From positions 83,499 through 143,498 of the forward strand of contig JBBHKE010001133.1 in NCBI GenBank assembly GCA_037447655.1: a stretch of 60,000 nt of DNA, given 5' to 3'. This document shows, piece by piece, positions 10,916-23,421 of this stretch. The DNA is from Zygnema cylindricum (lineage: Eukaryota > Streptophyta > Zygnematophyceae > Zygnematales > Zygnemataceae). The notes under the pieces are model-generated. The model was not told the DNA's origin. It worked only from the letters and a program-made list of their open reading frames with translations, and ran no database searches. Made by a program: the position numbers and the translations under genes. How positions within the stretch are numbered: position 1 is the stretch's first letter; each line of letters begins with the position of its first letter.

Positions 10916-11330
10916 CTAAACAGTGTGAGGATCAAATCATCATCATTCAATTTTGTGTTGACTTCGGCTAATTGAAACCTAAGCTCTTTCACTCTATTGA
11001 TATGGGTTTCCATAATATCTCCACTCTCCATACCAAAGTCCAAAAATTGGTTCTTTAATTGCATGATATTGGATAGATTAGTACGCTCATGTATCGTTCT
11101 TAGTTTACCCCAGATAGCCTTAGGATTATCCAATTCAATTATGTGTAAAAGCTGACTATCTTCCACTCTTAGAAAAATTAATTTCGCTGCCTACTTTGCT
11201 GCCGCTTTGGGTGTTCCGTGCTTGTAACAATACCCCATTAATTCTTAAATTTGATGTTTCTCGTCATCTTAGCTTTCCATAGTAAATTATAACTACCATT
11301 AATTTTTTTGATGCTTGTAATTTTACCTAA
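10916..11330 (-). pseudogene. Copia D gag fragment
   Basis: The minus strand encodes a copia gag segment (AIWGKLRTIHERTNLSNIMQLKNQFLDFGM, about 11010-11110, then LAEVNTKLNDDDLILTLF) that stops at the edge of the 3' LTR of B. The N-terminal part up to about 11300 has stops. The rest of gag, including a zinc knuckle, is missing. It could be the 5' side of an element into which B inserted, but its LTR does not resemble that of A. Confidence 0.75.
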
Positions 11331-11343
11331 AGCTCCGATACCA
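11331..11343 (-). other. Primer-binding site of copia D, tRNA 3'-end type
   Basis: Minus-strand TGGTATCGGAGCT differs by one base from the plant iMet 3'-end complement TGGTATCAGAGC. It follows an LTR end reading TTCTCAACA. This is the standard plant copia site and contrasts with the half-tRNA site of element B. Confidence 0.75.
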
Positions 11344-11695
11344 TGTTGAGAATAGAATCAAGTGGTCATAGGAACGTTGAATGACAAGACGAAAAGCTAA
11401 AGAAAAACAACTCTCAATGTGAGAAAGCAAGCTTAATTAGTGAACAAGAGAGAAGAAAGATTAATTACACGAAAAAATAAGCACTCAGTGCCAAAATAGC
11501 AGTTGGGAAAAATTGGAGAGAATCATTCAGTAGATTGATGACTTATTCTCAATGTAAACATGGGTACATTTTATATGTGTACGTAGGTACTACTCTACTT
11601 GTGTATCACTTAAAGGAGTACAATCTTAACTTGTGACCTATGTAATCGAATCAATGGTCACAATTTACTATGTGACAAACTCTCAAAATCTGCGA
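11344..11695 (-). repeat. 5' LTR of copia D (outer end approximate)
   Basis: On the minus strand this ends ..TTCTCAACA next to the primer-binding site. The far end is not fixed; a TTA-flanked transposon starts at 11699. Its sequence does not match the LTR of A, B, C or E. Confidence 0.55.
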
Positions 11696-11701
11696 CAATT
11701 A

Positions 11702-12345
11702 TGGTGTGTCCCCATGTGCATAAGTAAGGGTTTTTTTTTTCTTGTTTTCCTATAAAACTTAGCGCCGTACTGCCTAAGTTGCGACCGTACCAAAGAATCC
11801 CAAATTTGTAGAGTACAATTTGCGTCATCCTCGAATTTAAGATGTACGAAAATTTGTCGTCTTGTGCTTTTCGATCCACTTCTTTGACAAAAAACGTCAT
11901 CTTGAAACTTTTATTTAAAACACATGCGCGATGTGTTTTAAAATTAGGTTTTTTTCGATAAACAAATAGGAACATATTTTAGCACGTGCCGTAATTTTCG
12001 AAATTTTTCATACTATTTCCAAGGACAAATAAAAGGACATAGTTCGCTATGTTTTGTCCGTTTGCGTTTGAATACGACGAAGAGAAGTACACAATTTGTT
12101 TGATTTTGTCCGTTTTGGTCCAGTATGGATTTTTTATTTGCAGGGGTCTCTAAAGCAGTTCCAAAAAATATAGTGCGACCACAGATTGTAGACCATCACA
12201 GGTATCATCGACGTATACAATTGTCACAAGCGTAAGTTACGATTACGTCCTTCCAGACATAGGGACACTTGAAAACCGGGTCCGGCGGATCCGCGCTAAA
12301 ATACAAAGTAAGTTCACTAAGTGTCAAGTACATGGGGACATACCC
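11702..12345 (+). mobile_element. TTA-flanked inverted-repeat element T1a (Harbinger/Tourist type)
   Basis: A 644-base noncoding element with terminal inverted repeats (left TGGTGTGTCCCCATGTGC, right GTACATGGGGACATACCC) flanked by TTA on both sides (11699-11701 and 12346-12348). It is a diverged relative of the element at 25037-25799, present in the opposite orientation. Shared blocks include AACATG.GCGATGTGTTTTA-like and TTTTGTCCGTTT segments and a CGGATCC..GCTAAA block near the right end. TTA target duplications and GG-starting termini are typical of PIF/Harbinger and Tourist elements. It lies about 1.2 kb upstream of the subtilase start. Confidence 0.75.
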
Positions 12346-12348
12346 TTA

Positions 12349-13519
12349 AACTTGCCATACAATACAAGTTGACGACTACGTTTCATCAAATGTTGACGTC
12401 TACATAAAGTTAACTTACGTCGAAGCAAATGTACCTTCACGTCTATTCAACAGTACCTAAACCGTACAGGACGTCGGTTTATTCTTTTTCACGTCACATT
12501 GACTTCTCTATCACGCAACTTTGAATATCTTTGACTTTCTGGTCCTTGGCTGAAAATGGACGCATAAATTTAATAACGGGCGGGTATGGGTAGTCGTTGG
12601 AAATAGAATTAACTTTTTTTTAAGTAAATGCGTGGCGGGTATAGGGTAACGATTTAGGAGCGTGACATAATGAAAAAAAATACAATGTCGGACTCGGATA
12701 TCGCAAATTTTGACTTTTGCGACCTCTGATACACAACATTACTTGTTGCAAACTGAAAGGTTCGGCCGATCGGTTATCCGATTCTCTCAAGCGTGACATC
12801 CGATGATAACCTTGGAAGGTAAGCTTTACGCCCATAACCTTGGGGAGTCATTCAGTAATCGTCATATTGACAAAAAAAAACAATTGGTACGGCACTGTAC
12901 GAAACATTACGGCCACGACCTCAATTTTTCCCTAGTGGAACTTCAGCTTGGTCAAAAGGCCATGTTGACCACGGTTCGCACGTGTTTCGTCTGTCGTTTA
13001 GTGGATCCCGTTGAATTCATGCGAAGCCCATCTGTAATACCGCGTAAATATTTACAGAATCTTCGCACTATACACTTTGGCACTATAATTCACGAGATTG
13101 GAATCAATACATCGACGCGAAGCCCTAACAGAATTTAGTGCTTGCGACAAACGACATTGGTTTTGTACTTCTGTAAATCATTTAGGGCGGCTTTCCACGA
13201 CGATTTATCATTCACTTAAAATTCCCCTAATGCTTCAAAATCGTACCGGTGAAATATCTGAACCTTCCGTACCTTCTTTCTCCACCGTGTTATTTTGGAC
13301 CATTGGTACAAAAATGGATATCCACGTTGTTTGTCGCTTACGTAGTGGCCAGGCTTTGTAGATCTACCGTTTTTAAACCGCGTAGATATTAGATCCCCTT
13401 GCCGTACAAAACAAGATCGAGAAAAAGTTTTGAATCGTACAAAGCCGACTTCTTCCGCCACTCTTGACATTGAACTCGACAAAACATTCCCTTCTTCCTA
13501 CCACTCCAGTCCAACAAAC
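12349..13519. other. Region upstream of the subtilase gene
   Basis: No coding sequence recognised; open frames here lack family resemblance. It must hold the promoter and 5' UTR of the subtilase, but no clear TATA or other element could be assigned. Short ACGTCTAC and GTACGG-type words recall the nearby inverted-repeat elements, so part may be decayed transposon. Confidence 0.5.
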
Positions 13520-16500
13520 ATGCTTGTCGCTTTCCTACCTTCGCTTCTCACGATACTCCTAATCGCCGTCGGATTCCATGCGGCCGTCGCGGATCTGCCG
13601 TACATCGTACAACTGGCTGGCCCGGCTCTGCCATTGGCCGTACAGCTGAATCCAGCTCTCCGCCAATCAGAGGCCGCAGTGCAGTCCTTCACCGCCGCTA
13701 TGGTTTCACGCCAAAAGAAAGTTTTGGAGCGCATCGATGTACAGTGAGTGGCTCGAAATTCGATCTCTTTGGATTGATAATTGCACAACGCCAGACATTG
13801 AACATCGAACATGCGACATTTTGACATGAAATGAAGAAGGATGGAATTCTCGACATTTGTAATAAATTTTAACTCAAAATTAAACTTTTACTTTTTGAGC
13901 ATGTTCGGTTTTACTTATTGAAAATTGGAACAACGATGCCTCACTCTTCAGAATGCTTGATTCAAATGTTTGTCTCACAATTTCAATGCGACAAATTCTC
14001 TTCCAAGTTTGGAGATTGACTATAGGACGTTGAAACGAACTTTGAATGTTGAACATTTAAACTAATAAAATGGACATTGAAAAACAAAAAATGACATTGG
14101 GAATAGGACATTGAACATTCAAAATTGCACAATGGACTTACAGAGTCGACGTACTTTCACTGGAAATATTTGAGGAATAAATGAAGTGCATAGAGACACA
14201 ATTGCTTTACTACTTAAAATCCTACACTGCCAATGTTAAAAATGTGATGCCTATTGTCCTGACGGTGATTCAAAACTGGACAAACAACACGGCTAAAATC
14301 TCCCCAAAAACGGAACAATGAGAAACGAAGTTTCAGATAACAACAGATTTAATAGGATCGATGGAACTGGATATGGAGATGATGACAATAGTGCAATGAT
14401 ACTATTATGATTGAACATAATTCTTGGAAATTGAAGATGAAGTATTGAACATGAAATATGAAAAAACAAACAAGAACATAACAGACAGAAGGGGAACAGG
14501 TAGAATCAGGTAGAACTTGACATTGACATTGGTAATTGGAACTTGGGAACAAGATCATCTGTTTTTTGTAAGTCGGAATTGAAATGTGAGAGCAGTTGTC
14601 CACTTAATAAGATTGCAGCGAGGTATTATTGATTTATTGTATTTTTGCGTAACTTTGTACTTTTTTTTAACGGAAAGAAGAAGTCAACTGTTTCCATGAC
14701 CACAGACCAAAATCCCGTTTGTACCATTACGTAAATTCATTAAATGGGTTTGCGGCCATTCTTTCACCCGAGCAAGTGAAAGCGCTTCAAGGTGCACTTC
14801 TATCCTTTTCTTTTTATGACGTCGCTATTCGCTATTTGTTTTATCACTAAATAAATCACTGAGCCTAAATTTGTCTATTTCTTTTTTTTCTTTTCAAATT
14901 TTCTGTATGACATAAGTATTAACTCTTGAAATCCCTAACTCAGTTTCTAAGTCCCACTTTGTATGTAAATATGTATTTTTTTATGAGATAATCTTCACTA
15001 TTTATTAAGCTTTAAACGCTTTATCAGTCAAGACCTCGGTAGAGGGATCAAACTACCCACCCACTAGCCAGCATCCTTTTCCGTTCTGACTTTACTTTGT
15101 ACTTTCTTGCATCCCTTGAATTTTATTTTTAAAACAACGAATATATTACATAAATAAGGTTAGATTCCAAAATACTGAATTTTCAGTCCCAAAAAAACAT
15201 AGTAATTTGAGTAAAGCTAATATTTTTTCCCCATCTCTCTTTTCGCTGTAAACATCCTTGGACTTTTAACATCACCTAGCCGTATGTAAAAAGTGTGTGA
15301 CTTCGAATTCTCATGGGCAAATGTTTGGAAATCATTGTAAAACTTAAAATCATTTAACAACTGTAAAACCTTTTTCAAATTTCAATGTCCCACAAGCAAT
15401 TTTTGGCGGGTGTTGGTTTACAGAAATGGATGACGTGGTTTCTGTAAAACCGGAGAACAGATATAAGCCTTTAACTACATATACCCCAACTTATTTGGGG
15501 TTGAACAATCCGAAAACTGATAGTCCTCCAGGGCTTTACTCAAAAACAAATGGATCGGGCATGATTATCGGCATTTTGGATACCGGTATGATAATTGAAA
15601 CCAAACTACTAAAATTTGCCAAAGAAGAAAAAAAAACGAAAAAATTCCGAGTTTGCTGCTTCTTTCTCCGTCGATTATGGTGCGCTTGATTATCACATTT
15701 TAGAGGTCCAGATAAGTCCAAATTGAGTGACATTTTTTTTATAGTTGTCAAAAAGAAAGACCTTTAGGGGTTAAAATGTATCTGAAAGCTATTGTTTTGT
15801 TTTGAACGACTTCAGGAATCTGGCCCGAACATCGGGGTTTTAGTGATGTCGGAATGCCTTCGCGTCCGACAAAATTTAACGGAACATGTCAGACTGGTCA
15901 AAAATGGAAAAAAACAAATTGCAATAAGTAAGTATCTTTTCCATGTAAAACTTCACACAAAAGAGTTTAATTCTACCCATCTCTACCTCCCTCCCTACCT
16001 ACCTCTTTGTCTCTCCTCTATCTTTCTCTGATTCCTCACAGGGTTTCACACTAGTGTTTTTTTCATTACAAATGTGTCGTATTCTACTAATCCAGTATTG
16101 TATTGTATCCAAATGAAATAAATTTAGATTTGGGTCACTACACTGAAAGCCAGATACTGGTCTTTTAAGTGATGTAGCGACCTCTATTTAGAGTAAGCTG
16201 CGGTAGGTCATGTCGTTTTGCACCTCTGGCCCCCCACGTTAAAAAAGTGTATGCCGGTATTCGCTACGGCTATTTATGTTTTGTCTAGATGTTTACGTTA
16301 GAATTTCATAACTCATTGTATGAGCTGACCATGTGGTGTGTGCACAATGTTTAACTGTGTGCAATAACCGTCCTTTTCCCTTTTTCGCGGAACAGTTCTG
16401 CCCAGTACATTTGTGTGCAGTTGGGCTTTCTGGTGTGAAACCCCTATCACATCACCTCGCCTTTTAATTCCACTGTACCTCACCTTTTTTCCCATTTGTA

Positions 16501-19500
16501 CCTCTCTCGTTTCTCCATCACTTTTCCTCATCTTTCCACCTCCCTTGTTGTTTTCCCGCTCCACCTCATTTTTTTTTGACCCGCTTCCTCTTTTTTATTT
16601 CTCGTCCTACCATACTTTCTTCCCCATCCCCAGCTATCCCTTTCTTCTCTCTCTACCTCTCCCATTTCCCCATATTACTTGTCTCTTTCCCAATCTCACT
16701 CCTTGTTCTCCATCTCCGCCTCGTCCTTTTCCCGGCTTCACCTCTCTTTTCCCACCTCCACTCTTATCTTCCCTATCCGCACTTCTCTCTTTGCACCCTC
16801 TCTACCTCTCCCTTTTCCCCACATTCGAAAGCCCAATGTGTATCCATCTGTTCAACTTCTATTCAATTTTGATACCACCATAATCTTACGTATTAAAATT
16901 GTGATCCAAAATGTTTTGCAGTAAAATTATCGGCGCTCGATATTTTTTTAAAGGTTTAGGAAATTCCAATGGGCCACCCGGGGAATATCTCTCTGCTCGT
17001 GATGATATCGGACATGGAACTCACACAGCCTCCACAGCCGCAGGATCTGTCGTAAAAAACGTGACTGCATCAGGATTGAATATAGGTCAAGCTCAAGGAA
17101 TTGCATACGGAGCTCATTTGTCCATCTATAAGGTAAGCACGCTGTGAAAAATAAAAAACGACAAAATAAACAAAAAAACAAAAACCAAATGACCAAATAC
17201 TGGTGTATTATGGCGTTCTTACATGGTTGTGCATACATATACAGAAGTATATATATGTATGTATATATATAGATGAACTCTTTTAATAATTCAATTGGAA
17301 TATAGCGAATATATGCATAAACATATGTTTTCACATCCCTACATCTACATTTCTATATGTATATACCTATACATGTGTATTCACATATGTGCACATATAT
17401 TTTCTTTTGAATTGAAAAACCTTTTTTCTGTTTACGTACATTTTTTGTTCTTTTGAGTTTTTTTCAAAGGTTTCGGAACAGGAAATCGATTAACTAGGAT
17501 GGAGTAAGGATTAGTGAGCTTCTTTCTGTTACAAAATAATCGGAGATTTCTCATAAATTTTACAGAAGTGTTTTTTAGCAGTTATAACACAAATTCTGTT
17601 TCTCCTCGTTTTCTTTCATTTCATTTTATTTTTCTTATCTTTCTTTTTCCCTTTTCCTCTCTTTTTCCATTCCTTTTTCCTTTCTTTTTCCTTTTACAAA
17701 ACCTGTTCGATTTTCCTGGTGTTTTCCTTCTTCTTTTTTTTTCCCGTTATCTTTTTCTTTGCTTACTTTTCCTTGTATTTCTCTTTTTCTTTTCAGATCC
17801 GTTTATTCTGATTCTTTTTCTTTCTCTTCCTTCCTTCTTCATACCATTATCCTTATTCTTTGACCTTTACATCCCTTTCCCTTCCTTATTTTCCCTTTTT
17901 CTTATGTTAAGTTTTTTGTTGGGTTGCCTTTCCTTGTCATTTTCAATTCCCTTTCTTCCTCTCTTTTTTTATGGACTTTATCGATTTTTTTTAACCTTTC
18001 ACAAGGCTTTTGAAATTTCTCCATCTCCTTCCCTTTCTCACCCCCCTTCTCCTTCCCCTTCCCTTAACCTTTCCGCTTCCCCGTCGCCTTTCCATTCCCT
18101 TTTTTTCCATCCCTTTTCAGCTCGTTAATAAATTCATTCCCTTTTTTTTGCAGGTTTGTTGGACAGATGGATGCTCAGGATCTGACATTTTGGCAGGCTT
18201 AGATGCTGCAATTAGCGACGGAGTTGATGTTATTTCGATGTCTTTGGGGCCAGCTTTCGCAGCTTACCCCTTTGATTCTGAAATTGATCAAGGCACTTTG
18301 AACGCCGCGATTGCCGGAATTCCAAGTTCTCTCTCCGCAGGAAATTCCGGACCCTATTTGACATCTGTTTCGAATATATCTCCGTGGTACATGTCAGTTG
18401 CGGCTAGCAGTTTGCCACGTCAGTTTATCGTTAAAACGAACTTGGGGAATGGTTCCAAATTCAAAGTTGGTTTTTACTTCACCTAAAACTCTTTATTTAA
18501 TTTCAGGGTTTTTGTTTGTTAGGGTAGGAATGATAATTTTTTTACAGCATAAAAAACCACTTCAACTTTTTGTCTGTTTGGAAAGTATATCAATTTTTTT
18601 TTTTATATCAGAACATTTGCTTAACTACACTTATGATAAACATTTGAGGGAGCCCGAGGAAGAAAAGAGGGAGAAAGAGGAGGGAGACAAGGAGATTCAA
18701 AGATAGATAGGTAGTGAGAGGGAGAGAGGGAAGGAAAGAGTGGGAGAGCAAGAGAGGGAGGAGAAGGGAGAAGGGAAGAATAGGGGAGATGGTGGCAAAG
18801 AGGGGGAGAGAGAAGTGGCAGAGAGGGGCAAGAGAGGGGTGGGGAGTGATGGCGGGAGAGAGGGAGAGAGTGAAAGCGATAGGGAGTTAGTAGAAGTAGA
18901 GCCGGAGGAAGCAGGAAACAAAAAAGAGGGGGAGAGAGGGAGTCGGGAGGGAGAGCGAGAGTTGGAGAGGGAGGAAGAGAGAGAGAGAAGAGAGTGAGCA
19001 AGGAGAGGACGAGAGAGAGGGGTAAAGAGAGAATTTACCATCAAATATCTTAAGACGTTATCAGATGAAAAATATACATTCATGTTGACATCTAATCTGT
19101 AGGATGAATCTATGTAGAGCAGGAAAATTGATACGGGAACACTTAAAAATACTCATTTTGCTCAATACCAACAAAGAGTGCACATGTCACATCACGCCTC
19201 GTTTGTCTCGTCACTTTTTGATGAAATTTTTATAACCCATAGCTTTAAACTCAAAACCTTGAACTCTGTCGTTGTATTATCGGCCCGAAATGTTAGAAAT
19301 GAAATTGTCGAAAAATAAATATGCTTCGAAACTTCTTATATTAAATAAAAGCTCTTCCGAAAACCCAAAAACCCCTTAAATCATTAACAATGTATCTGTC
19401 ATTTTTTGGCCAGAGCCTTGGATTGACCAATGGGACAGTGACAGCTGGCACCAAAACACCGTTTCTCCCGTTAATTTATGCGGGAAATGCGGCGTTAAAA

Positions 19501-22500
19501 GGCATTTCAGATAACTATCGAGCTCAGTAAGTAACTTCAAGGAACATTTCAAAATATTTCAGATTATTTGTATATTTTGTATTTTACCAAATGAGAAAAA
19601 ATACGCGGTCTTTGCAAAAAGAACTAGCAGAAAAAACTCTCAATGTCCCAAAAGGATACTGCTGTGATTTTTGTAAAATGATAAGCAAGCAACGATCTTA
19701 CTTACAATTTCCTCATGTCCTAGCATAAAAAGAAATCATAATGTGAAAATAATTCCAGTCGGTTTCTCTCTCTCCCGCTCACCCACTCCCTCTTTTCTCT
19801 ACCTCTCTCTCTCTCCCTCTCTCTCGCCCTCTCCCTCTCTCCCTCACTCTCCCTCTCCCTCTCCCCGTCCCCCTCCTCCCTCTCTCGCTGTCTATCTTAC
19901 TCTCTCTCTCCCTCTTTATGTGTCTAACATTGTTTCCTAGATTTTCCTTGATGCAATTTTCTTGTCAAACTCTTTTTTGTGACCTCTTCTCTACTTTCTC
20001 TTTACCTACGAGTTTTTTTTGAAAATGGGTTTGGTAGAGCATGCTTGAAAAATACTCTCAACAAAACTATGGTTCAAGGGAAAATCGTCCTTTGTGACGG
20101 AGGATATTCCGATCTGTATCAAACCGAAACCTATTTGAAAACATTGGGAGCCGCGGGAATGATTTTGCGAGAAATTTATTCTTTTGATATACTTGACATA
20201 GAGATACATGTTTTACCGGCAAGTCATGTAGGTCTTTCGGACGGAGAGAAAATTTTATCTTATGCAACTACAACAAAGTAAGTCTTTTATTCCTTTTTTC
20301 GCAAATGCTTCAGTTTTTTCTTTATTGGACGAACGTTCTATCGAATTGTTTGTTTGCATATTGGCTATTGACCACCCCCTAGGGCACCAGATTACTTTCT
20401 CATATTTTTTTTTTTCTTTAGATTTTTTTTGCTGTTGTCTTTATTTTTGTGCATTTTTTTCTTTTTTGGCAGAAATCCTAGAGCTTCAATTTCAAGTACG
20501 GTTACAACTTATAAGGGAACTTCTCTGGTCGCCAAATTCTCCTCGAGGGGCCCACATCCCTTTGCGGACATTATGAAGGTTAAAAAAAATAAAATCTGAA
20601 AGGAGTTTTACATTTGTAATTTATTTCTATCTGCATGTTTTTTTAACAATTCCGATTCAGCTGTCATTATTTGGCTTTTTCTATCGTAAATGTCATTTTA
20701 GGTGAAATTCATTTCCATGTCCAAATTTCGCATATTTTCAACTTGGCGTTCATTGTTTTTCTTTTCTTCTTTTGTCAACACCGTATTAAAACCACACAAA
20801 CTTTGAATCGTCGTTCGAGCTCTTAATTATGCAAAAAAAAGATTTACTACTTTAACTTTCCTCTGGTTTTCTCGAGGTAAAAAATTACATACTAATGCTA
20901 CTGGTTCTACTACAACTAACACTACTTATAATAACAACGATAATGATAATGATCATATAATGATAACAATGAAAGAAGTGACAGCAGTTGTATTCATATT
21001 AATAAACCCTCCTTCCCCCTCCGTCCCTCTTCCTCTTCCTCTCCCTTTCGCCCTCCTTTTCCAGCCTGATATTATTGCTCCAGGAGAGGATATTTTGGCC
21101 GCCTTTCCCCCCAATGCGCCCTATCACATTCCAAAATCTGAGTTTGAAATGCTAAGTGGAACTTCCATGGCCGCTCCGCATGTGGCAGGAGCTTTAGCCC
21201 TTTTAAGATCCGAAAAACCTAGCTGGAGTCCCGGAAGATTATATTCTGCCATTGCAACTACGGGTAGGCGAAAGAAAAAAATCAAAAAAATGAAAACAAC
21301 ACCATTTTCTTATTATTGATATTCACAATTATTAAATTGTTGTTATTATTATGATTATTCGTATTATTTTTATTTTAGTAGTAGATGTAATATTAGGGAC
21401 TATTTTTTTTACGCTTGGAAGAATAGGTACTTAGTAAAAAAATATTTTACATTCTTGATAATATTTTCTTTTTTGTTGTAGATTGAAGTTTATGATGTTA
21501 TTTAAGATGTGATATAAATCATTAGATAGTGTAAATGATATTAAAATGAAACAAGGAGAAATTTAGACACAAACCCTAATGAATTAAGGTGACAGGTAAA
21601 AAATCGCTAGCCGCAGTGATTAATGCTAAAAAATGCATGGATACTTGATATTATTGGCATAGAAGGATTCTCTCAAAAAATTAACAAGCTTCAACTTCAT
21701 GAGATGTCTCACAAAACTTGAATGTTAGAAAAAAAAGTATGGACTTTTACATTTGTACAAAGTTTTTTCACTTCTACCAATTTGAAATTCCATATTGATT
21801 CATTCCATTTCCTTTCTTTTGATTCATTTCTTTTTTTTTCGTTTTCTATTTTGTTGCAGCCGCACCTTTATCAGCAGGGAATGCCTTAGATTTTGGAAAT
21901 GGTCTTTTAAGACCTAACTTTGCAGTAGATCCGGGTCTTGTTTACGACACCGGAATACATGGATACATTCTTTACCTCTGTAATTTTCTTACATCTTCAT
22001 CAATCAAAAAGAAATTTGGTATGTCTTGCCCAAAATATAAAAGCACCTTCCATTATAATTCACCCTCTCTTATGATGACTAAAGTGAAAGGAGACGGTTT
22101 CACGACGACTCGAAAAGTCACAAATATGGGTCCAGCGAATTCTACTTATGAGGTTGTAATAAAACAACCGAAAGGAGCAAATGTTACTATTTATCCAACT
22201 ACTCTGGTATTCAAAAAAGAAAAGCAATCGTTGACCTTTACAATCAAAGTTGTGGGAACCGCCATCACACAAAATGGAAAAACTGGTGAGTTTATATTGG
22301 GGTATTTATAGGCGGTTTGAGTATTATGGTCACAGATGAACACATTATTATGGTCGCAGATAAAAGGAGCATATTTGTTTTCTCTAGTGTGGTATAGGTG
22401 GTTTCTTAATTTTGGTCACGAAAAGCACAAAGTATTGGTAGGTTTTTGAAACAGTATATGGTTAATTCTTTCTGTCCCAAAAAGAGAGCGTAAATGTGAT

Positions 22501-23421
22501 TTAAAAATTTATTTTGGGCGAAGTTGAGTGATTGTATAAATTTTTTGTAAAGACAATTCACCAAAGGTAAGTTTCTCCGTTTCGGCAGTTTTGTCTTATT
22601 AGGATAAGTACAAGAGGGCATGTCACGGGGTACATTTGGTAGATTCGTCACAAATTTTTTTTAAATCAAAGCCAATTATGTGAATAAGTTCAAAACGATT
22701 TGAATAGGTTATTCATTATTTTGTATTTTTATGTATTTATTGCCGTCTAGAATCACAATGAACAAATAATCTAAAAATCCAATCTGGATAATATTATTGG
22801 ATTAAGTTGCCACCAACGGATTGGGAAAAAAAAAAAGGTCAAACTTAAAATGGTTTTACTGAAAGCAGAATAGTTAAAAATAAATGTGATGGTTCTAATA
22901 CAAAAAAATAAGCTGATTACTGAACAGTATGGTCTTTTCCGTCTTCATTGTATTCAAAAATGCACCACTGGTTCCTTTGCTTCACCTAACGAATTGGTTA
23001 TCTGATTTATGATAATAATTTAGAAAAGAAAAAGGAAAACGGTAAAGCACTTTTTTTATTGCAATTTTATTTTGTTATAAGATATTCACGCCAGAGTAGA
23101 GAAAATCATGGAAAGCCGTATGTTAATTTGCAATTTATTTAAAGCAATGTAGCATCGTCTAAGAAGTCACTAAAAATCAAATTACATTTAAAATATGGGA
23201 AAACCTTCCAGAATGGTAAAACCCTTCATTTCAAGATCCAATTCTCAAGACTAACAAGATATTCTAAGACCAAATAGAAATTACATCTCATGACACAATT
23301 TTTTTTTTTTTGTTACCTTTCAGGAAACTATGCTTTTGGGAGGTGGATATGGAAATCAACGGATGGAAAGTACAGCATACCGAGTCCTATAATGGTGAAC
23401 GTTGTTGGAGTTCCCAAATAA
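13520..23421 (+). CDS. Secreted plant-type subtilisin-like serine protease (12 exons)
   Basis: Exons: 13520-13743, 14706-14791, 15424-15585, 15816-15927, 16922-17132, 18154-18465, 19414-19526, 20038-20277, 20473-20578, 21065-21263, 21860-22285, 23324-23421. They join in phase with GT-AG borders to 762 residues plus TAA, a normal subtilase length. A signal peptide (MLVAFLPSLLTILLIAVGFHAAVA) is followed by the I9 prodomain (YIVQLAG; YHYVNSLNGFAAILSPEQ). The S8 catalytic domain has Asp156 in ILDTGIWP, His226 in GHGTHTAST, Asn329 in SAGNSGP and Ser556 in SGTSMAAPHVAG. A PA domain lies at about 375-490 (GKIVLCDGG), FSSRGP precedes the Ser exon, and the tail is fibronectin-III-like (VTNMGPANSTY). 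All catalytic residues are present, so the enzyme is predicted active and extracellular, cutting itself from its propeptide. The substrate cannot be told. The exon 6 donor (AAA|GTTGGT) and exon 2 acceptor are the weakest borders. The ATG is chosen because it directly starts the signal peptide. Confidence 0.93.
13790..14560 (+). repeat. Degenerate GACATTGAACAT-like words in subtilase intron 1
   Basis: Variants of ACATTGAACAT, GGACATTGAA and TTGAACATG recur at irregular spacing through intron 1 (13744-14705), as in an old, decayed short-unit array. No coding potential is seen. Confidence 0.45.
16440..16860 (+). repeat. Pyrimidine-rich tract in subtilase intron 4
   Basis: About 420 bases of mostly C and T on the sense strand, rich in CTCCC, TTCCC and CCTCT words. 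Open frames across it (Ser/Pro/Leu-rich) are artefacts of composition. Confidence 0.8.
17575..18125 (+). repeat. Pyrimidine-rich tract in subtilase intron 5
   Basis: About 550 bases of T and C (TTTCC, TTCCC, CTTTTT words) filling the 3' half of intron 5 and running into the acceptor of exon 6. The 204-codon Phe/Leu/Ser-rich open frame over it is not a gene. Confidence 0.8.
18640..19030 (+). repeat. Purine-rich tract in subtilase intron 6
   Basis: About 390 bases of G and A on the sense strand (GGGAGAG and GAGGGAG words). Its composition is complementary to the CT tracts in introns 4, 5 and 7 of the same gene, so the pre-mRNA could pair with itself across exon 6 or exon 7. Confidence 0.8.
19760..19912 (+). 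repeat. CTCCCT-type microsatellite in subtilase intron 7
   Basis: Irregular CT/CTCCCT repeat on the sense strand, between exons 7 and 8. Confidence 0.8.

Noticed and set aside
17514-18128. 204-codon Phe/Leu-rich open frame
   Set aside because: Pyrimidine-rich intron 5 of the subtilase gene; the mature exons join across it in phase.
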